Positions 8,074-16,208 of a stretch of DNA of 64,000 bases are shown one piece after another; the first letter of the stretch is position 1; each line of letters starts with the position of its first letter. The notes beneath the pieces are model-generated. The model had not been told where the DNA came from. It saw only the letters and a program-made list of their open reading frames with translations, and ran no database searches. Position numbers and translations under genes: made by a program. Source of the stretch: JAVJUV01 sp040220415 (lineage in GTDB: Bacteria; Pseudomonadota; Alphaproteobacteria; Rhodobacterales; Rhodobacteraceae); assembly GCA_040220415.1 (NCBI GenBank), contig JAVJUV010000121.1:9787-73786 (forward strand), given 5' to 3'.

Positions 8074-9150
8074 ATGACCGGCGTCCTGCCAGACAGTGCG
8101 ATCCGGACCTTGGCCGAGACCGGAGGCATCCGGGCCGAACCGGCGCTTACCTCGGAGCAGGTCCAGCCGGCTTCCCTCGATCTCCGCCTCGGAAAGGTCG
8201 CCTACCGCGTCCGCGCCTCGTTCCTGGCATCCGGCGGCACGACCGTCAAACAGCGGCTCGACGCCTTCACCATGCACAAGATCGACCTGACCGGCGGCGC
8301 CGTACTGGAAAAGGGCTGCGTCTATGTGGTGCCGCTGATGGAAGGGCTGGACCTGCCCGACGACGTCTCGGCCGTGGCCAACGCCAAAAGCTCGACCGGG
8401 CGGCTGGACCTGCTGACGCGCACGATCATCGACGGCGGCACCGAGTTCGACCGGATTCCGTCAGGCTACAGCGGCCCGCTCTATGCCGAGATCTGCCCCC
8501 GCTCATTCTCGGTCCTCGTTCGCCCCGGAATGCGGTTGAACCAGATCCGCTTTCGCCGCGGGCACGCCACGCTGGACGACGACGCGCTTCGCGCCTTGCA
8601 CGCGCACTGCCCGCTGGTCTCCGGTGCGCCGGTGATCTCCGAAGGCCTGGGATTTTCCGTCGACCTGAAACCGGCCAGCACCACGCTTGTCGGCTATCGC
8701 GCCAAACCGCATACCGGCGTCGTCGACCTGGACCGCATCGGCGCCTACGACCCCGCGGATTACTGGGAAGAGATTCACACGACCACCGGCCGCATCATCC
8801 TGGACCCCGGTGCCTTCTACATCCTGGTCAGCCGCGAGGCGGTGACGATCCCGCCGGACCATGCGGCCGAAATGGCTCCCTATCTTGCAATGGTCGGCGA
8901 GTTCCGGGTGCACTACGCTGGTTTCTTCGACCCGGGTTTCGGCTTTGCCGCCGCCGGCGGCAGCGGGTCGCGGGGGGTCCTCGAAGTCCGTTGCCACGAA
9001 GCGCCTTTCGTGCTGGAGCACGGCCAGGTCGTCGGCCGGCTGGTCTACGAGAAGATGGAATCCGTGCCGGATGTTCTTTACGGGCGCGAGATCGCGTCCA
9101 ACTACCAGGGCCAGGGGCTGAAGCTGTCCAAGCATTTCCGCACGTCGTGA
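8074..9150 (+). CDS. dcd: 2'-deoxycytidine 5'-triphosphate deaminase, long bidomain form
   Basis: Deaminates dCTP to dUTP for thymidylate supply. At 358 aa it is nearly twice the length of E. coli Dcd (193 aa) and appears to contain two dUTPase-fold halves. The first has QPASLDLRLG and the catalytic-type segment NAKSSTGRLDLL...DRIPSGYSGPLYAEI; the second has VSREAVTIPPDHAAEM and AGFFDPGFGF. This long form is usual in alphaproteobacteria. ATG at 8074, close behind tRNA-Pro. Whether both halves are catalytic cannot be judged here; the first looks the more complete. Confidence 0.88.
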   Translation: MTGVLPDSAIRTLAETGGIRAEPALTSEQVQPASLDLRLGKVAYRVRASFLASGGTTVKQRLDAFTMHKIDLTGGAVLEKGCVYVVPLMEGLDLPDDVSAVANAKSSTGRLDLLTRTIIDGGTEFDRIPSGYSGPLYAEICPRSFSVLVRPGMRLNQIRFRRGHATLDDDALRALHAHCPLVSGAPVISEGLGFSVDLKPASTTLVGYRAKPHTGVVDLDRIGAYDPADYWEEIHTTTGRIILDPGAFYILVSREAVTIPPDHAAEMAPYLAMVGEFRVHYAGFFDPGFGFAAAGGSGSRGVLEVRCHEAPFVLEHGQVVGRLVYEKMESVPDVLYGREIASNYQGQGLKLSKHFRTS

Positions 9151-9244
9151 AATTACCACTCCCGAGAGCACTTGAAGCGGCCGTTACCGCACCACATCTG
9201 ACCTCGACAGCGCCCCGCGCACCCTCTTCAACCCGTGAGTTCCG

Positions 9245-10165
9245 ATGGACATCGTCCTGATCATCATCGGCCTCCTCGCCCTTGTGGGCGGAGGCGAAAT
9301 TCTCGTGAACGGCTCAGTCAGCCTCGCCAAGTCGATGCGACTTTCACCGATGGTGATCGGCCTGACCATCGTCGGCTTCGGCACTTCGCTGCCCGAGCTT
9401 CTGACCAGCGTGACCGCGGCCCTTGCCGGTTCTCCGGGCGTCGCCATCGGAAACGTGGTGGGTTCCAACATCGCCAATATCCTCCTGATTCTCGGGGTCG
9501 CGGCCCTTCTGTCGCCGATCGCGGTCGACCGAAGCGGCTTTCGCAGGGACAACACCGTGCTCGTCCTGGCCACGGCCGCCGCCATCGGCATCCTTTTCAT
9601 GGGCCAGACCGGGCGTATCGTCGGCCTCGCCCTCGTCACCAGCCTCGGGCTCTACCTCTGGTACGTGCTGCGCTATGCCGAAGGCGCGAAACCCTCGGGC
9701 GACGTCGAAGTGCTGGTGCGCCCCGGCTGGAAATCAGGTCTGTTCATCCTGGCAGGGCTGGCAGCGACGATCCTCGGCGCAAAGGCGCTTGTTACCGGCG
9801 CCGTCGAGATCGCCGGCCGCGCGGGCATGTCGGAAGCCGTGATCGGCCTGACCCTCGTGGCCGTCGGTACATCGCTGCCCGAACTGGTCACTTCGGTCAT
9901 CGCCGCCCGCCGCAACATGAGCGACGTCGCCCTGGGCAATATCGTCGGCTCGAATATCTTCAACATTCTCGGCATCCTCGGCGTCACCGCGCTGATCGCC
10001 CCGATCCCGGTTCCGGCCGAGATGGTCGTCAGGGACAGCCTTGTTCTTGGCGCGGCCACGATCCTGATGGTGGTGAACTGCCGGACCGGCTGGAAGATCA
10101 CCCGCGCCGAAGGAGCCCTCTTTCTGGCGCTCTACGCGGGCTATGTCTGGTTATTATGGCCCTGA
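9245..10165 (+). CDS. Calcium/sodium antiporter, CaCA family (YrbG-like)
   Basis: Inner-membrane cation exchanger of 306 aa, likely Na+/Ca2+. The two inverted alpha-repeats are clear: GFGTSLPEL (44-52) with GNVVGSNIANI, and VGTSLPEL (207-214) with GNIVGSNIFNI; Glu51 and Glu213 are the expected ion-binding acids. About ten hydrophobic segments. ATG at 9245. It stands alone, convergent with a GNAT gene only 3 bp beyond its stop. Ion specificity is inferred from the family. Confidence 0.92.
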   Translation: MDIVLIIIGLLALVGGGEILVNGSVSLAKSMRLSPMVIGLTIVGFGTSLPELLTSVTAALAGSPGVAIGNVVGSNIANILLILGVAALLSPIAVDRSGFRRDNTVLVLATAAAIGILFMGQTGRIVGLALVTSLGLYLWYVLRYAEGAKPSGDVEVLVRPGWKSGLFILAGLAATILGAKALVTGAVEIAGRAGMSEAVIGLTLVAVGTSLPELVTSVIAARRNMSDVALGNIVGSNIFNILGILGVTALIAPIPVPAEMVVRDSLVLGAATILMVVNCRTGWKITRAEGALFLALYAGYVWLLWP

Positions 10166-10168
10166 GAC

Positions 10169-10681
10169 TCAGTCTAGCCGCTTCTCCATGAAGACCAGAA
10201 CATTCGCTAATGCGACATCCTCGAAATGGTCGCTTTCGGGATAGGGGTCGCGAAAAGCGAAGCCCATGTCCTGGTAAAGACCGATGGCCGCCGTCAGGTT
10301 CCGGGTCGTGTCGAGCCGAAGCGCCGGTGCCCCGGCGCCGCGGGCCTCGGCGATCGCGGCCTCGACCAGGGCCCGCCCCGCGCCGGTGCCGCGCGCGTCC
10401 GGACGCACGTAAAGCCGCTTGATCTCCATCGAGCCGCCGCCGGACTTCCGAAGAAATACCATGCCCAGGGGCGCTTCGTTCCCGCCTTCGGCAACGAAGG
10501 TTCGCCCGGAGGGGGGCACGACCTTGTGAAGAGAGCCCATCGTCCCCTCGATCAGACGTTCGGCATCGAAGGACACGCCCTCGGCGGCTTCCAGATCGGA
10601 ACAGACAAAGCGGATGTATTCGCCCACCAGCGCCGCCAGCCCGCGTACCTCTTCAAGTGTATCGAGTGTCCGGATCTTCAT
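10169..10681 (-). CDS. GNAT-family N-acetyltransferase
   Basis: 170-aa acetyltransferase. Acetyl-CoA-binding motif A is seen in RLYVRPDARGTGAGRALV, preceded by the strand MVFLRKSGGGSMEIK and followed by LRLDTTRNLTAAIGLYQDMGF. Substrate unknown. Start chosen at ATG 10681 (MKIRTLDTLEEV) on family-like N-terminus; an in-frame TTG at 10717, only 10 bp after the upstream 48-aa gene, is an alternative, and neither has a strong ribosome-binding site. It is the last gene of the leftward SPOR-nagZ-scpA-scpB run. Confidence 0.85.
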   Translation of the reverse strand: MKIRTLDTLEEVRGLAALVGEYIRFVCSDLEAAEGVSFDAERLIEGTMGSLHKVVPPSGRTFVAEGGNEAPLGMVFLRKSGGGSMEIKRLYVRPDARGTGAGRALVEAAIAEARGAGAPALRLDTTRNLTAAIGLYQDMGFAFRDPYPESDHFEDVALANVLVFMEKRLD

Positions 10682-10727
10682 GGGCAGGACATTGCGCTGC
10701 AGGATCGGTGTCCGCAAGCGTCGGGTC

Positions 10728-10874
10728 TCAGAACCGTCCGAACCGCCGCCCCATCCGCAGTCTCTTCGCGGCCTCGGCCATCTTCGGATCGGTCTTGGCG
10801 CCCTTGTTCAGGTACCTGGCGCCGTGACGGAACAAAAGCCGCATCAGCATGTGCATCAGTCTCTCGATGTTCAT
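10728..10874 (-). CDS. Small basic protein, 48 aa, in the scpAB operon
   Basis: Open frame of 48 codons reading MNIERLMHMLMRLLFRHGAR, then YLNKGAKTDPKMAEAAKRLR, then MGRRFGRF. It starts 3 bp after the scpB stop, with GAGAGCTGAGAC just upstream, so it is probably translated by coupling. The N-terminal 20 residues form a Met/Leu-rich amphipathic helix; the rest is strongly basic (Arg/Lys-rich C-terminus), suggesting membrane-surface or nucleic-acid contact. I recognise no domain. Related short frames after scpB are, to my recollection, seen in Roseobacter-type genomes, but that needs a search. Confidence 0.6.
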   Translation of the reverse strand: MNIERLMHMLMRLLFRHGARYLNKGAKTDPKMAEAAKRLRMGRRFGRF

Positions 10875-10877
10875 GTC

Positions 10878-11525
10878 TCAGCTCTCATCTTCGAACATGT
10901 CGGTCTGATCATCCTCGCCGTCCTCGTCTTCACCCTCGGTGAATTCGCCCGGTGGCGGTCGGTTCTCCAGAAGGCCCGCTGCGCGCAATTCCTTCAGTCC
11001 CGGCAGATCGCGGGCGCTTTCCAGTCCGAAATGGTCCAGGAAATCTTGCGTCACGACGTATGTCACGGGCCGCCCCGGCGTCAGTTTGCGGCGTCCAAAC
11101 TTGATCCACTCCAGCTCCAGAAGCTGGTCCACCGTTCCCCGGCTGACGCTGACGCCCCGGATCTCCTCGATCTCGGCGCGGGTGACGGGCTGGTGATAGG
11201 CGATGATCGCCAACGTCTCGATCGCGGCGCGGCTCAGTTTGCGCGTCTCGACCGTTTCCTTCTGCATCAGGAAACCAAGGTCCGGTGCGGTCCGGATCGC
11301 CCAGGCCTCGCCCACCTTGACGACAGAGACGCCCCTGCCCTCATAGCGCTTCCGCAAAAGCTGGATCGCCTCGGCCGCGTCGGCGCCATGCGGCATCCGC
11401 GCGTTCAGTTCGGCCACGGTCACGGGGTCGGCGCTGGCGAACAAGATCGCCTCGACCATGCGCTCCTGCTCGGCCAGGGGCGGCGCCTCGAAAAGGCTGT
11501 CGCGGACGTCCTCTTCCTCAACCAC
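10878..11525 (-). CDS. scpB: Segregation and condensation protein B
   Basis: Winged-helix partner of ScpA and SMC in chromosome condensation. 215 aa from a GTG at 11525, which overlaps the scpA stop by 8 bp; ATG at 11459 (MVEAILFASADPV) is a possible internal alternative. Family motifs: EAILFASADPVT, KLSRAAIETLAIIAYHQPVTRAEIEEIRGV and LLELEWIKFGRRKLTPGRPVTY. The C-terminus is very acidic (GEDEDGEDDQTDMFEDES). Translational coupling to scpA fits the fixed ScpA:ScpB ratio of the complex. Confidence 0.93.
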   Translation of the reverse strand: MVEEEDVRDSLFEAPPLAEQERMVEAILFASADPVTVAELNARMPHGADAAEAIQLLRKRYEGRGVSVVKVGEAWAIRTAPDLGFLMQKETVETRKLSRAAIETLAIIAYHQPVTRAEIEEIRGVSVSRGTVDQLLELEWIKFGRRKLTPGRPVTYVVTQDFLDHFGLESARDLPGLKELRAAGLLENRPPPGEFTEGEDEDGEDDQTDMFEDES

Positions 11526-12300
11526 GGGCCATCGCCCGAATCTGGATCGGGGCAAAGGTGCCGGTCTGGCGGATCTGGATCGCGCCGTTCTTGACCAGTT
11601 CCAGCGAGGCCGCGAAGTGCGACGCCGTGGCCGAGCGGCGGCGCGCCGGGTCTGTCTCCCAGCCTTCGGGCAGGTAGGACAGAAGGTCGGTCCACTCGCC
11701 CGCATAGCCGATCAGGCCCCGCATCCGTTCCAAAGCCTGCTCCAGCGTGAAGACATGCTCGCGGTCGAAGGCATAGGGGCGGAACTCGTCCTTGGTCCTG
11801 ATCCGCGCATAGCCCTGCATCAGGTCCAGAAGCGTCGCGGTGTAACGCACCTTGCGCACGCGCATCACATCCTCGGGAATGCCGCGCACGAAGAAATCCC
11901 GCCCCTTCTGGTCGCGCGCCATCAATTTCGCGGCGCATTCGCGCATCGCCGACAGGCGCTCAAGCTGGAAGGCCAGGTGCGCCGCCAGTTCCTCACCCGA
12001 TGGCCCCTCGTCCGACGGATCGGGCGGCAGCAGCAGGCGTGACTTGAGGAACGCCAGCCAGGCGGCCATGACCAGGTAATCGGCGGCCAGTTCTATCCTC
12101 AGCGTCTTGGCGCGGTGGATGAAGGCCAGGTACTGCTCGGCCAACGCCAGAACCGAGATCTTGCGAAGGTCCACCTTCTGGGTGCGCGACAGCATCAGAA
12201 GAAGGTCGAGCGGGCCCTCGAACCCGTCGACATCGACAATCAGCGCTTCGGCTGCAAGACGGGCTTCGACATCGTCGAAATCGGCGTCGCCGTCAGGCAT
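11518..12300 (-). CDS. scpA: Segregation and condensation protein A
   Basis: Kleisin subunit bridging SMC heads, 260 aa. N-terminal FEGPLDLLLMLSRTQKVDLRKI and DYLVMAAWLAFLKSRLLLP are characteristic. ATG at 12300 has GGGAG six nt upstream (GAGGGAGCAGACA), preferred over an upstream in-frame TTG at 12315. The start overlaps the end of nagZ by 8 bp and the stop overlaps scpB, so nagZ-scpA-scpB are coupled. Confidence 0.95.
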   Translation of the reverse strand: MPDGDADFDDVEARLAAEALIVDVDGFEGPLDLLLMLSRTQKVDLRKISVLALAEQYLAFIHRAKTLRIELAADYLVMAAWLAFLKSRLLLPPDPSDEGPSGEELAAHLAFQLERLSAMRECAAKLMARDQKGRDFFVRGIPEDVMRVRKVRYTATLLDLMQGYARIRTKDEFRPYAFDREHVFTLEQALERMRGLIGYAGEWTDLLSYLPEGWETDPARRRSATASHFAASLELVKNGAIQIRQTGTFAPIQIRAMARG

Positions 12301-13294
12301 TGTCTGCTCCCTCAATCAGGGTCTCAAACTCGGCCTCCAGCGCGGAAATGTCAATATCTGTTGGGGTTCTCCGGCGGGAAAGCGCAATATCTGCCCTTTC
12401 GGCCGCTTCGGGCGACATGCGCGCCATGCCCTCGGCCAGGATCATCATTTCGGAAAGATCGCCATTGCAGTGCAGCACCAGATCGCATCCCGCCGCAAGG
12501 GCCGCCGCCCCGCGTTCGGCGACGCTGCCCGTCAGGGCCCCCATCGAGATGTCGTCGGTCATCAGCAACCCCTTCAGACCAAGCTCCTCGCGAAGATACC
12601 GGATTCCAGCCGACGAAAGGGTTAACGGCGCCTCCGGGTCGATCTCGGGCAGCACGATATGCGCCGTCATCACCATCGGCAGATCCGACAATGCGCGAAA
12701 CGGCGCGAAATCGGTGTCCCGAAGATCGGCCAGCGTAACGGCGATACGGGGCAGCCCCATGTGGCTGTCGACAGTCGCCCGCCCGTGTCCGGGCGCATGC
12801 TTGATCACCGGCAGAACACCCGCATCCATCAGCCCCTCGGCACAGGCGCGCGCCATTGAAACCACGGTCCCGGCGTCCGCGCCGTAACAGCGGTTTCTCA
12901 GAAAGGGATGCGTCTCGGGCCAGGCGATATCGCCCGAGGGCGCACAGTTCACGTCCACCCCGCAAGCCATCAACTCCGCGCCGATCAGCCGGCCGCGCAG
13001 ATACATGGCGCGTTCCGAAGGGCAGCGTCCGACCTGATCCAGAGGCGGTAGCCACTCGCGCCAATAGGGCGCCCGCATCCGCTGCACGCGCCCGCCCTCC
13101 TGGTCGATCAGGATCGGCGCATCGCGTCCGACGGCGTTCCGCAGATCATGCGTCAGGCCCCGCAACTGCTCGGGGTCGGCGCAGTTTCTCTGGAAAAGGA
13201 TGAACCCCCACGGCTGCGCCGCGCAGAAGAAAGCGGTCTCCGCAGGGGTCAGATGCGGCCCGGCGGGCGCGAATATGTACGCGCCCTGCCCCAA
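12293..13294 (-). CDS. nagZ: Beta-N-acetylhexosaminidase NagZ
   Basis: Family GH3 glucosaminidase that removes GlcNAc from 1,6-anhydro-muropeptides in cytoplasmic peptidoglycan recycling. 333 aa if it starts at TTG 13294, one base after the stop of the SPOR gene, with AGGAG four nt upstream. Motifs: LIDQEGGRVQR, KHAPGHGRATVDSH (Lys165, His166, catalytic His178 loop) and MTDDISMGAL with nucleophile Asp247. The TTG start fits the family N-terminus (GATILGCEGP-like GQGAYIFAPAGPHLT); a longer in-frame extension upstream lies inside the SPOR gene and is rejected. Confidence 0.92.
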   Translation of the reverse strand: MGQGAYIFAPAGPHLTPAETAFFCAAQPWGFILFQRNCADPEQLRGLTHDLRNAVGRDAPILIDQEGGRVQRMRAPYWREWLPPLDQVGRCPSERAMYLRGRLIGAELMACGVDVNCAPSGDIAWPETHPFLRNRCYGADAGTVVSMARACAEGLMDAGVLPVIKHAPGHGRATVDSHMGLPRIAVTLADLRDTDFAPFRALSDLPMVMTAHIVLPEIDPEAPLTLSSAGIRYLREELGLKGLLMTDDISMGALTGSVAERGAAALAAGCDLVLHCNGDLSEMMILAEGMARMSPEAAERADIALSRRRTPTDIDISALEAEFETLIEGADNA

Positions 13295-13295
13295 G

Positions 13296-14273
13296 TTACT
13301 CCTGCACGACCGGAATGCAATTCGCGCCGTCCGAGACCAGAACCGAGCAGAACCGGCGCGCGTCCGCGAGATCCTCGAAGCCCATGGCCCGAAGCCGCCA
13401 GAACGTGCGGCCGCCGGTCTGCGCTTCCTGGATGACGCGCTCCTTGCCGGCCATGTAGTTGCCGAACCGCGCCGTCGTCTTGTCCCACTCGGCGCGCGCC
13501 ACGTCCGCGCTGCCGAACGCGCCAAGCTGAACAAGCCGCGTGCCGGTCGGGATGCTGGCCGGATCCAGTTCGTCCGCGCCGCCATCCGTCGCGGGGCGAT
13601 AGCTGACGGCTTGCAGGTTCTCCGGCCTGATCGCCGGACGGGGCGTCACCACGGGCACGCCCGGTGCCGCCTCGACCGTCAGAACCGCTGGCTGGACGTC
13701 GTCGCTCTCGTCGGCCAATCCAAGGGCCAGGGCCACCGCCAGGTCGGTGCCCGACTGTTCGGGCTCCACCGCTTCTTCGGTGACGGCGACAGCAGCCAAA
13801 GCCACGTCCGCTTCCTCCTCGGCCGGGAACGCCGGGGCGGGAACCACATCCACCACCTCCTGTTCGGAGGCGGCCGGCGCGTCTTCGACCACCGGCAGCG
13901 GATCGGGTTCGACCATCGGCTGAAGATCGGCCATCGCCAGATCTTCCTCCTCGTTCAGGACCGAAGGCTGCGGCGCCAGAACGACGCGGTCCGCCATGTT
14001 GTCCTCGACCCGCTCTTCCGCGATCCGGTTGACCGAAAGGCCCTGATACTTGCTGGCCAGGCCGCCCGGATCGTCCGGTGTCACCCGCATCGGACCCTCG
14101 AGAGCCCGCACGACGGGAACACCCGAGACGTCCCGTACCCAAAGCTTCCAGCCCCAGGTCGCCAGTCCGGCGATCAGAACAACGGAAAGTAAGGCGCCCG
14201 CCCAGTTGAGCGCCGCTGCCAGCGATGCGCCGCCAGGCGAATCGCCGTAGTCATCATAGTTGAATGCCGCCAT
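13296..14273 (-). CDS. SPOR-domain membrane protein
   Basis: 325-aa single-pass inner-membrane protein. Residues about 26-44 form one membrane helix (ALLSVVLIAGLATWGWKLW) near the N-terminus, a long acidic low-complexity periplasmic linker follows, and the C-terminal ~75 residues make a SPOR fold (TRLVQLGAFGSADVARAEW... TFWRLRAMGFEDLADARRFC). SPOR domains bind glycan strands stripped of stem peptides, mostly at division sites, so a septal role is inferred. It lies 76 bp after argS and directly before nagZ, linking peptidoglycan binding and recycling. Confidence 0.88.
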   Translation of the reverse strand: MAAFNYDDYGDSPGGASLAAALNWAGALLSVVLIAGLATWGWKLWVRDVSGVPVVRALEGPMRVTPDDPGGLASKYQGLSVNRIAEERVEDNMADRVVLAPQPSVLNEEEDLAMADLQPMVEPDPLPVVEDAPAASEQEVVDVVPAPAFPAEEEADVALAAVAVTEEAVEPEQSGTDLAVALALGLADESDDVQPAVLTVEAAPGVPVVTPRPAIRPENLQAVSYRPATDGGADELDPASIPTGTRLVQLGAFGSADVARAEWDKTTARFGNYMAGKERVIQEAQTGGRTFWRLRAMGFEDLADARRFCSVLVSDGANCIPVVQE

Positions 14274-14349
14274 ATTCCATGCCTCGCTGCCGCCGCCGGT
14301 TGATCCGGCGGTCTGCTCCTGCTCGTTCGACGGCGGCGGGGCACTTTCG

Positions 14350-16074
14350 TCAGCGCATTTCCTCTACCGGCGTCACGCCTAGGATACCCAATCCGTTGGA
14401 AATAACAACGCCCACGGCTCTTGGTAGGGCGATTTTCGCCGCCGTGGCCGCAGGATCGCCTTCCTGCAGAAAGCGCAGTTCGGGCTTGTCGTTGCCCTTG
14501 TTCCACAGCGCATGGAAATCCGAGGCCAGTTCGTAAAGGTAGAACGCCACCTTGTGCGGCTCGTGATTCCGCGCCGCGATCTCGACCAGCCGCGGCCACT
14601 CGGCAATCTTCCGGGCAACGGCGAACTCGGCCTCGTCCTCCAGTCGCGCGTTGTCCGACCAGTCGAGGTGCATCTCTTCGGACTTGCGCATGACGCTTCT
14701 GATCCGGGCGTGGGCGTATTGCACGTAGAAGACCGGATTGTCCTTCGACTGTTCGGTCACCTTGTCGAAATCGAAATCCAGCGGCGCGTCATTCTTCCGG
14801 GTCAGCATGTGAAACCGGGTCACGTCGGCGCCGACCTGTTCCACGACATCGCGCAGGGTGATGAAGGTACCTGCCCGCTTCGACATCTTGAACGGCTCGC
14901 CGTTCATGTAGAGCTTCACAAGCTGGGTAAGCTTGATGTCCAGCGGCACGCGCCCGTCCGACAGCGCACTTACGGCGGCGTTCATCCGCTTGACATAGCC
15001 GCCGTGATCCGCGCCGAAGACGTCGATCAGCTCGTCGAAACCGCGCGCGATCTTGTCCCAGTGATACGCGATGTCGGGTGCGAAATAGGTCCAGGCCCCG
15101 TCCGACTTCATGATCGGCCGGTCCACGTCGTCGCCATGCTCGGTTGAGCGGAACAGCGTCTGCTCGCGCGGTTCCCAGTCCTCGGGTGTCTTGCCCTTGG
15201 GCGGCTCCAGCGTGCCCTTGTAGATCAGGCCCTTCTTCTTCAGCTCCGCGATCGCCGCCTCGATCCGGCCAGTGCCGTAAAGCGACTTCTCGGAATAGAA
15301 CACATCCATCTTCACCCCGATGGTCGCCAGATCCTCGCGGATCAGGTCCATCATCGCCTCGGTGGCGAAATCGCGCACATCCTCCAGCCAGTCGCCCTCG
15401 GGTTTGTCCAGCAGGCTGTCGCCGTACTTTTCCTTCAGAGCCTCGCCGATGGGAATGAGATAATCGCCCGGATACAGTCCCTCGGCGATCTCGGGGCTCA
15501 GCCCGTTGGCCTCGCGGTAGCGCTCATAGGCCGAGCGCGCCAGCACGTCGACCTGCGCGCCGCCGTCGTTGATGTAGTATTCCCGCGTCACCTCGTAGCC
15601 CGCGAAGTCCAGCAGGGACGCCAGGGCGTCACCGAACACCGCGCCACGGGTATGGCCGACGTGCAAGGGCCCGGTCGGGTTTGCCGAGACGTATTCCACG
15701 TTCACCTTCACGTGGCTGCCCAGCCCCGAATGGCCGAACGTCTTGCCGGCGTCGATGGCCTCGGCCACGACATCGTGCCAGACCGCCGGTTTCAGGCGCA
15801 AATTGATGAACCCCGGCCCCGCGACTTCCGCCGTCGCGATGTTGTCGTCGCTCAGCAGCCGCTCGGCCAGTTCCTGGGCAATCGCGCGCGGCGGCTTGCC
15901 GGATGGCTTTGCCAGCACCATCGCGGCGTTCGTCGCCATGTCGCCATGCGGGGCATCGCGCGGCGGCTCCACCGTCACGGCGCCCCAGGAAAGGCCCGAG
16001 GGCAGATGCCCGTCGGCCACCATGGCGTCCAGCGTTTCGATCACAGAGGTGCGGATTTCGGCGAAGATGTTCAT
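14350..16074 (-). CDS. argS: Arginyl-tRNA synthetase
   Basis: Class I aminoacyl-tRNA synthetase, 574 aa. HVGH at residues 138-141 is the HIGH motif and FKMSKRAGT the KMSKS motif; the C-terminal DALR anticodon-binding domain ends at GVTPVEEMR. AAGGA lies 9 nt before the ATG at 16074. Typical length for bacterial ArgS. The SPOR gene follows in the same direction. Confidence 0.97.
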   Translation of the reverse strand: MNIFAEIRTSVIETLDAMVADGHLPSGLSWGAVTVEPPRDAPHGDMATNAAMVLAKPSGKPPRAIAQELAERLLSDDNIATAEVAGPGFINLRLKPAVWHDVVAEAIDAGKTFGHSGLGSHVKVNVEYVSANPTGPLHVGHTRGAVFGDALASLLDFAGYEVTREYYINDGGAQVDVLARSAYERYREANGLSPEIAEGLYPGDYLIPIGEALKEKYGDSLLDKPEGDWLEDVRDFATEAMMDLIREDLATIGVKMDVFYSEKSLYGTGRIEAAIAELKKKGLIYKGTLEPPKGKTPEDWEPREQTLFRSTEHGDDVDRPIMKSDGAWTYFAPDIAYHWDKIARGFDELIDVFGADHGGYVKRMNAAVSALSDGRVPLDIKLTQLVKLYMNGEPFKMSKRAGTFITLRDVVEQVGADVTRFHMLTRKNDAPLDFDFDKVTEQSKDNPVFYVQYAHARIRSVMRKSEEMHLDWSDNARLEDEAEFAVARKIAEWPRLVEIAARNHEPHKVAFYLYELASDFHALWNKGNDKPELRFLQEGDPAATAAKIALPRAVGVVISNGLGILGVTPVEEMR

Positions 16075-16208
16075 CTGGTTGTTCCTTCAATCGCGCCGTC
16101 TTTACCACGCAAGCTGCAAAGAGCAACGTCGCGCCTTTCTTGCTGGCATAAATACGGGCGGGGTCCGGGGCAGCGTCCCGGCGATTGGCGCGACACGCGG
16201 CAGCCGGG

